10,110 nucleotides of DNA from the NCBI GenBank assembly GCA_016297325.1, contig JAEDGW010000095.1, positions 1 to 10,110 on the forward strand, read 5' to 3'. Of this stretch, positions 7,601 to 10,110 are shown one piece after another. The stretch is from Coprococcus sp. Lineage in GTDB: Bacteria > Bacillota > Clostridia > Lachnospirales > Lachnospiraceae. Every line of letters begins with the position of its first letter. Positions within the stretch are counted from its first letter, which is position 1. Below the pieces are notes generated by a model that was given only the letters and a program-made list of their open reading frames with translations, was not told the origin of the DNA and searched no databases. The position numbers were made by a program, and so were the translations under genes.

Positions 7601-10110
7601 ATACAACATCAAGAATACCTACTCACCTAAGAAAACTCAGATTTCTGTCACAAAGAAATGGGTTGATGCAGACAATCAGGATGGCAAGAGATCAAACAAG
7701 GTTAAGGTTGTTCTTCTTGCTGATGGGGATGTTATAACTGATTCAGAAGCTGAACTGAGCGATGACAACAACTGGGCACATACATGGACAGGACTTGATG
7801 TCAACAAGAATGGTAACAAGATTACATACACTGTAAAGGAGATAAGTGATCTTGGAGATTATACTTCTGAGACAACTGGAAGCGCAGAAGACGGATTTGT
7901 AATCACGAACAGCTATACACCTGAGAAGATAGCGATTAGCGGAACAAAGACATGGGATGACGCAGATAATCAGGATGGCAAGAGACCTGAGAGCATAAAT
8001 ATCAACCTGTTTGCAGATGGTGTAAAGTATGCAAGCAAAAAGGTTGAGCCAGATGCTTCTGGTAACTGGAAGTACAGCTTCACAGATCTTCCAAAATACA
8101 GCAACAAGCAGGAGATCGTATACACGATCACAGAGGACGCAGTTGAAAACTATTCAACAGCAATAGATGGTTACAATGTAACAAACAGTTACACACCTGG
8201 TAAGACAAGTATATCAGTTACAAAGAACTGGGACGATGCGGATAATCAGGACGGCAAGAGACCGGGCAGTATAAAGGTTCAGCTCTATGCAGATGGAACT
8301 CCTGTTGGAGAAGAGATCACATTGACAGCAGATGACGGATGGACTTATACCTGGGATAATCTTGCAATATATAGTGCAGGACAGAAGATCACATATACCG
8401 TAAAGGAGACTGAGGTTCCTGAGGAATACACATCAGGTGAACCTACAGGCAATATGGCAGATGGATTTGTCATCACAAACAGCTATGTACCGGAGACAAC
8501 GCAGGTCAGCGGTACAAAGGTATGGGATGATGCAGATAACCAGGATGGTATGAGAGACGAAAGTATCACTGTCAACCTGCTTGCAAATGGCGTGAAGAAG
8601 GAATCTAAGACCATTACAGCAGCGGATAATTGGGAGTTTACATTTACCGGTCTTCCAAAATATGAGGATGGTCATGAGATCACATATACCGTTACTGAGG
8701 ATGCTGTTGCAGGATATGACACAGATATAACTGGTGATGCTGAGAATGGTTACACGATAACCAACAGCCATACACCTGAGACGATCGATATCAGTGGAAC
8801 AAAGACCTGGGATGATGGCAATAATCAGGATGGAACAAGACCTGACAGCATAAAGGTTAATCTCTATGCTAATGGCGCAAAGTATACAAGCAAGGATGTT
8901 GAGCCAGATGCATCAGGCAACTGGAAGTACAGCTTTGCAGATCTTCCAAAGTACGATAACGGTCAGGAGATCGTATACACTGTAGCAGAGGAGAATGTAG
9001 AGGGATATACAGCAGAAGTTACAGGATATAACATCAAAAATAGCTACACACCAGGCAAGACCATGGTTAAGGTAAGCAAGATCTGGGATGATGATGACAA
9101 CAGGGACGGAAAGAGATTAGAGACAGTTAGCGTTCAGCTCTATGCAGACGGCGTGGCATATGGCGATGCTGTAACTCTTACAGAGGCGATGGGCTGGACA
9201 TATACATGGACAGATCTTGATGAGAAGAAAGCCGGACAGACTATAGTTTATACAGTCAAAGAGGTTGGCAGCCTTGGTGAGTATACATCAGTTGTAAGTG
9301 AGGACGGACCAAACAGTTTCATAATCACGAACAGCTACACACCAGAGAAGATAAATATTTCAGGAACAAAGACCTGGGATGATGCAGATGATCAGGATGG
9401 CAAGAGACCAGAGAGTATCAAAGTCAATCTTTATGCAGACGGTGTGAAGTATGCAAGCAAGGATGTTGAGCCAGATGCATCAGGCAACTGGAAGTACAGC
9501 TTTACAGATCTTCCAAAGTATAGTAACGGTCAGAAGATCGTATACACTGTAACAGAAGATAACGTAGATGGATATACAGCAGAGGTTACAGGATATAACA
9601 TCAAGAACAGTTACACACCAGGCAAGACCATGGTTAAGGTCAGCAAGATCTGGGATGATGACAACAACAGGGACGGCAAGAGATTTGAGACAGTTAACGT
9701 TCAGCTCTATGCAGACGGCGTGGCATATGGCGATGCTGTAACTCTTACAGAGGCGATGGGCTGGACATATACATGGACAGATCTTGATGAGAAGAAAGCC
9801 GGACAGACTATAGTTTATACAGTCAAAGAGGTTGGCAGCCTTGGTGAGTATACATCAGTTGTAAGTGAGGACGGACCAAACAGTTTCATAATCACGAACA
9901 GCTACACACCAGAGAAGATAAATATTTCAGGAACAAAGACCTGGGATGATGCAGATGATCAAGATGGCAAAAGACCAGAGAGCATCAATGTCAACCTTTT
10001 GGCAGACGGTGTGAAGTATGCAAGCAAGGTTGTAGAGCCAGATGCCTCAGGTAACTGGAAGTACAGCTTTACAGATCTTCCAAAGTACAGTAATGGTCAA
10101 AAGATCAAAT
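1578..10110 (+). CDS. Giant Cna_B-repeat surface adhesin, 3'-truncated by window
   Basis: The frame is open from ATG1578 to the window edge, at least 2,844 residues with no stop. Order of parts: Sec signal peptide (residues 1-35); MSCRAMM-like domain (about 64-215); six beta-rich blocks of 140-190 residues (about 221-1174); SpaA-like domain (about 1176-1309); two divergent Cna_B domains (about 1315-1534); another SpaA/Cna_B-like domain (1535-1640); then thirteen tandem Cna_B modules from residue 1644 onward. Cna_B domains are stalk modules of sortase-anchored Gram-positive adhesins that form internal Lys-Asn isopeptide bonds, giving resistance to force and proteases. Each complete module shows the Lys (TKxW), Glu (YTVxE) and Asn (TNSY) needed. 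The likely role is a long stalk holding an N-terminal binding domain away from the cell. The ligand cannot be read from the sequence. The LPXTG-type anchor is not in view. Its own promoter and leader lie at 1443-1567. Confidence 0.93.
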   Translation, partial: MTKTTKKLIALLLAVVMITTLISPSNYSWTSAAEARTGNESATPTDSIALLSDAQNMGEMDKYITGVIIQGADGKVYGSSNTSHKIYKLPLDPNDSTKQGTTTQMAMDITFDIDTVNAIIASGEDASFTYKLPDNIKLGNNVYDKPISKDGVQIGSYSVVDGILTTIIFKDKLVENVELEASFSAWVTFDLSKYNEKNEIENKFTSKITVNVPVDFKPDVDLMKSVSNGYTANPDDGYVYFDYTVEVSSKHGTASAEGTTPDLIFKDVISNDLVGVLPDVVNIKVEDPSGNDISSKLSYDSSSATISGTLPNLGAKQSYKVTYTVKSEVGDLGQDIVNLNQKNQADVDNNTVSDSEQTNKSYKYVKDGATDLKLKKSVSNVTADSENRTITFNYNLVISSEYGTDGDIDLNDVISGELDSRLGSNAKRKVQNIIVKKKNLNNWQDTVLTDENYVKGPDGDIANDGQVLTGTLPKLDANNQYEISYDIVIYDIDDGVGTVKVNSDNTATADDGKNTSTETSHRDIDYNGGKKTPKVSKKGALSEDGSKITWTITINEDKKKDLTDVTITDIYKKNDNVVDEDKNCDVEINGTASATKISLPANIVLDGGKAYLTDGTNKIELSDRRSKIVLTYETAVTEGEKLTDTYYNEVGITKGTDSDSANDKVEIDNGGVKKKFVGITDGDDISVLAWKTTISGKITAGSTYSDKIDKKWPDVDRSDHYFTNEQINNIHVGDLVQGTDYKLSYQITEFCGWENQRVVDDLSGISNPYDIMGFVITFLKDVDYADGQTQNIELTYSTTVKTDADNYEAKNDGTFTTSNSSKDVSDSYVVKKKTHGAIVKKYSISNGVDEKSSIVGYVKDDNVFIYKVVLNENFVYGKGDVLDFYDVLPEGTSLDTQYINNHRNEILPNGTGECVSGLDGVYFATYYAYNKTNPSTGLGGSNHVKNVSVNGNRLSFSIDDMTVWDNKVKIEMYYAVKVDADVDAAISENDRTFVNNCSGTITSSDGSNTTETDSSSVTVTKPSMSKTAGSFDKNTKSIEYTVNINEDGKMLGTTGTVTVVDTYDYSSAASIDNVYLKSDSLQLVYADTGRNVPSNLYSYTYVDDNSAKKSTLTLNVPDSTKLILKYKYVLSYTGALDTTISNQVGILGSVSSADSSRVETEVHDDGVNYVSKVKQFHLTIIKTDAVMSGIKLKGAEFELYRYGSPDDLSDTSWHLIEPDTSEERITNAEGKLTLRSLYYNFYYKLVEVSAPDGYKTLDEPVYIYNLNADADSKKGPILEGIDDVKYPILSGTSMGEDKIADFDLPISNQPEDRKIQVKKLWKDANNSTLSDENIPVDGDLVVKIYSSTVSSSYDKNSTPVATVKLNRGNNWTSDELSLPVVDSNNKNLFYFAEEEFSDENFAVSYNNNGTVNGMITITNTDKTVRVEKTEIPVTKEWVDNNNKLNKRPTSVTVDLAVEKADGTADIIADKQIVLSEENGWSGTFTDLDKKDADGNIIKYTVVENEVSGYTGDVDVTRDSDGVVTNVKITNTINVGRLQIIKMFDGGDSLTDAQKAAITFDITGPASYEGVTHISYDQFVLGSYVIDNAPAGTYTVTESNADIDGYKHTVTCEVNGNTIAIGDNVTVIDGDITAITFVNKYEELVDISGTKTWDDADDQDGMRPENITVRLMNGDDEVDNVTVTPDAITGEWTYSFTGLPKYDSTGNEIKYSVKEDAVTGYDAEITGYDILNKHTPETINISGTKTWSDGDNQDGTRPGSITVNLLANGVKYASKKVEPDASGNWKYSFTDLPKYSNKQVIVYTITEDAVENYSTAIDGYNVTNSYTPGKTSVSVTKNWDDANNQDGKRPESIKVQLYADGSPVGEEITLTADDGWTYTWSGLAVKKAGHDIAYTVKETEIPEGYTSGEPTGNMTDGFTITNSYTPETIDVSGTKTWDDGNNQDGTRPGSITVNLLANGVKTASKEVTPDADGNWTYSFADLPKYNDGTLIVYTVSEKNVEGYDTAVSGYNIKNTYSPKKTQISVTKKWVDADNQDGKRSNKVKVVLLADGDVITDSEAELSDDNNWAHTWTGLDVNKNGNKITYTVKEISDLGDYTSETTGSAEDGFVITNSYTPEKIAISGTKTWDDADNQDGKRPESININLFADGVKYASKKVEPDASGNWKYSFTDLPKYSNKQEIVYTITEDAVENYSTAIDGYNVTNSYTPGKTSISVTKNWDDADNQDGKRPGSIKVQLYADGTPVGEEITLTADDGWTYTWDNLAIYSAGQKITYTVKETEVPEEYTSGEPTGNMADGFVITNSYVPETTQVSGTKVWDDADNQDGMRDESITVNLLANGVKKESKTITAADNWEFTFTGLPKYEDGHEITYTVTEDAVAGYDTDITGDAENGYTITNSHTPETIDISGTKTWDDGNNQDGTRPDSIKVNLYANGAKYTSKDVEPDASGNWKYSFADLPKYDNGQEIVYTVAEENVEGYTAEVTGYNIKNSYTPGKTMVKVSKIWDDDDNRDGKRLETVSVQLYADGVAYGDAVTLTEAMGWTYTWTDLDEKKAGQTIVYTVKEVGSLGEYTSVVSEDGPNSFIITNSYTPEKINISGTKTWDDADDQDGKRPESIKVNLYADGVKYASKDVEPDASGNWKYSFTDLPKYSNGQKIVYTVTEDNVDGYTAEVTGYNIKNSYTPGKTMVKVSKIWDDDNNRDGKRFETVNVQLYADGVAYGDAVTLTEAMGWTYTWTDLDEKKAGQTIVYTVKEVGSLGEYTSVVSEDGPNSFIITNSYTPEKINISGTKTWDDADDQDGKRPESINVNLLADGVKYASKVVEPDASGNWKYSFTDLPKYSNGQKIK
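1764..2222 (+). other. N-terminal MSCRAMM-like ligand-binding domain of the adhesin
   Basis: Residues about 64-215. The segment begins YITGVIIQGADGK, reaches SFTYKLPDNIKLGN after about 60 residues, then has GVQIGSYSVVDGILTTIIFKD and a final strand region with AWVTFDLSKYNEKNEIENKF. A segment pairing an LP-containing strand with an 'IGSYSV..G.....F.D' strand resembles the first Ig-like domain of SdrG/Cna-type adhesins. In those, this region binds host or matrix ligands. Identification is by pattern only. It differs from everything downstream, so it is the best candidate for the working tip. Confidence 0.5.
2238..5099 (+). repeat. Six divergent beta-rich stalk blocks (D2/DUF11-like) of the adhesin
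   Basis: Approximate blocks by residue: 221-371, 371-525, 529-673, 673-831, 831-1022 and 1024-1174. Each starts with a Lys-rich strand (for example DLMKSVSN, DLKLKKSVSN, KVSKKGAL, IVKKYS, MSKTAGSF). Most then have an 'ItW/FdYtv.vn' strand, a 'v.D' motif and a strand resembling 'Y.v.Yt', and an Asn-containing strand follows (for example YYNEVGI, TFVNNCSG, ISNQVGI). Blocks 1 and 2 are the closest pair, sharing the opening and SGTLPNL/TGTLPKL. The Lys-first, Asn-last layout fits isopeptide-forming D2-type domains of pilins, but the match is to the pattern and no catalytic residue is proven. No DNA-level repetition remains, so these duplications are old. Confidence 0.6.
5103..5504 (+). other. SpaA-like (prealbumin-fold) domain of the adhesin
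   Basis: Residues about 1176-1309. The segment opens FHLTIIKTD with Lys1182, then LKGAEFELY and NAEGKLTLRSLYYNFYYKLVEVSAPDGY with Glu1247, and ends DLPISNQ with Asn1308. 'K.D....l.GAeFeLy', 'G.l.l..L....Y.l.E..AP.GY' and a closing 'i.N' are the SpaA/prealbumin-fold signature. Lys1182, Glu1247 and Asn1308 are the expected isopeptide set. It forms the junction between the N-terminal blocks and the Cna_B stalk. Confidence 0.85.
5520..6497 (+). other. Two divergent Cna_B domains plus one SpaA/Cna_B-like domain
   Basis: Domain one (about residues 1315-1425) starts IQVKKLWKDA with Lys1319, Glu1393 in FYFAE and Asn1419 in ITITN. Domain two (1426-1534) has IPVTKEW with Lys1435, Glu1503 in YTVVE and Asn1530 in KITN. 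Domain three (1535-1640) starts GRLQIIKMF with Lys1541, has Glu1597 in AGTYTVTE and Asn1638 in ITFVNKY. All three keep the Lys/Glu/Asn set but are diverged from one another and from the tandem array that follows. They form an ordered transition from unique to repetitive stalk. Confidence 0.8.
6789..8498 (+). repeat. Higher-order repeat: modules 2-3 match modules 6-7
   Basis: The A-B pair at 6789-7358 and the pair at 7929-8498 (both 570 bp) are each other's closest relatives, 1,140 bp apart. Both carry DAVENYSTAIDGYNVTNSY in A and EYTSGEPTGNM or GYTSGEPTGNM in B, which the intervening pair (modules 4-5) lacks. Module 4 instead shares with module 2 a stretch of about 57 identical bases near 6838-6888 and 7401-7458. 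The array is therefore a mosaic built from two-module and four-module duplications. Confidence 0.75.
9060..10110 (+). repeat. Recent duplication of a 567-bp A-B unit
   Basis: Modules 10-11 (9060-9626) and 12-13 (9627 onward) repeat at an exact offset of 567 bp (189 codons). Bases 9131-9394 and 9698-9961 are identical over 264 bp by eye. They are flanked by diverged stretches: six differences in the 71 bases before, and scattered differences after. The identical block spans most of a B module and the first part of the next A module, so it crosses a domain border. This is the mark of recent duplication or gene conversion within the array. Confidence 0.9.

Larger units (their letters stand above)
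6507..10110 (+). repeat. Tandem array of 13 Cna_B modules of two alternating types
   Basis: Module starts: 6507, 6789, 7065, 7359, 7635, 7929, 8205, 8499, 8784, 9060, 9351, 9627 and 9918 (the last cut by the window). Type A (276 bp: modules 2, 4, 6, 9, 11, and 13 in part) opens SGTKTW and has the GNW-Y-FxDLPKY strand. Type B (291-294 bp: modules 3, 5, 7, 10, 12) opens V(T/S)KxW, mostly with WTYTW, and has a longer loop before TNSY. Modules 1 (282 bp) and 8 (285 bp) are A-like variants, giving the order A' A B A B A B A' A B A B A. Lys of TKxW/SKxW, Glu of Y(T/S)(V/I)xE and the Asn before the (S/T/K)-(Y/H) pair are intact in all twelve complete modules. No cysteines occur in the array. Confidence 0.93.

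Noticed and set aside
1784..8771. Several open stretches of 60-150 codons on the minus strand across the adhesin gene (for example 1784-2227, 3152-3487, 6548-6964, 8433-8771).
   Set aside because: They lie opposite a single continuous, clearly real plus-strand protein. They lack family motifs, and in the array they recur because the DNA recurs. They are antisense shadows.
9084..9119. EF-hand-like loop in the module 10 segment WDDDDNRDGKR (and WDDDNNRDGKR in module 12), with spacing D-x-N-x-D-G.
   Set aside because: The acidic residue required at loop position 12 is Val, and the other modules have Ala or Gly at position 1. The WxDxxNxDGxRP segment is the normal opening turn of this Cna_B subfamily, so calcium binding is not supported.
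6507..10110. Tandem repeats considered as a CRISPR-like or non-coding satellite array.
   Set aside because: The units are 276-294 bp, in frame, diverged mainly in a protein-compatible way, and code for Cna_B domains throughout. There are no short repeats with unique spacers.

Overview
The window is Gram-positive, moderately AT-rich coding DNA with very AT-rich gaps, strong GGAGG-type ribosome sites, and all recognisable genes on the + strand. The gpsA and plsY-like sequences and the Cna_B surface protein together suggest a gut or rumen clostridium, most likely Lachnospiraceae. That placement is inferred from style and protein family, not from a marker gene.

Layout. Bases 1-48 hold what looks like the last 15 codons of plsY (acyl-phosphate glycerol-3-phosphate acyltransferase), followed by a strong intrinsic terminator (61-95). 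An AT-rich, gene-free gap of about 300 bases follows, with a candidate promoter and a small palindrome. Then comes gpsA (403-1392), encoding NAD(P)-dependent glycerol-3-phosphate dehydrogenase. GpsA makes the sn-glycerol-3-phosphate that PlsY acylates, so the pair belongs to phospholipid synthesis.

A 185-base intergenic region follows. It holds an 11-bp-period direct repeat, an extended -10 promoter and a long predicted hairpin at the start of the leader. It leads into one enormous open reading frame that starts at 1578 and is still open at the window edge (at least 2,844 codons). This is a secreted surface adhesin built in layers: a signal peptide; an N-terminal MSCRAMM-like domain; about six beta-rich stalk blocks of 140-190 residues; a SpaA-like domain; two divergent Cna_B domains and one further SpaA/Cna_B-like domain; and then at least thirteen tandem Cna_B modules. 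The tandem modules mostly alternate between two types, here called A (92 residues) and B (97-98 residues). Every complete module keeps the Lys/Glu/Asn set expected for a self-formed intramolecular isopeptide bond. The cell-wall anchor and the end of the gene lie beyond the window.

The points most worth following are the two-type module array with its linker rule, the 264-bp perfect duplication inside the 567-bp A-B unit, and the unassigned regulatory leader of the adhesin gene. I see no mobile element, CRISPR array, tRNA or rRNA, and nothing that proves a new kind of system. The adhesin is a large and unusually regular member of a known architectural class.
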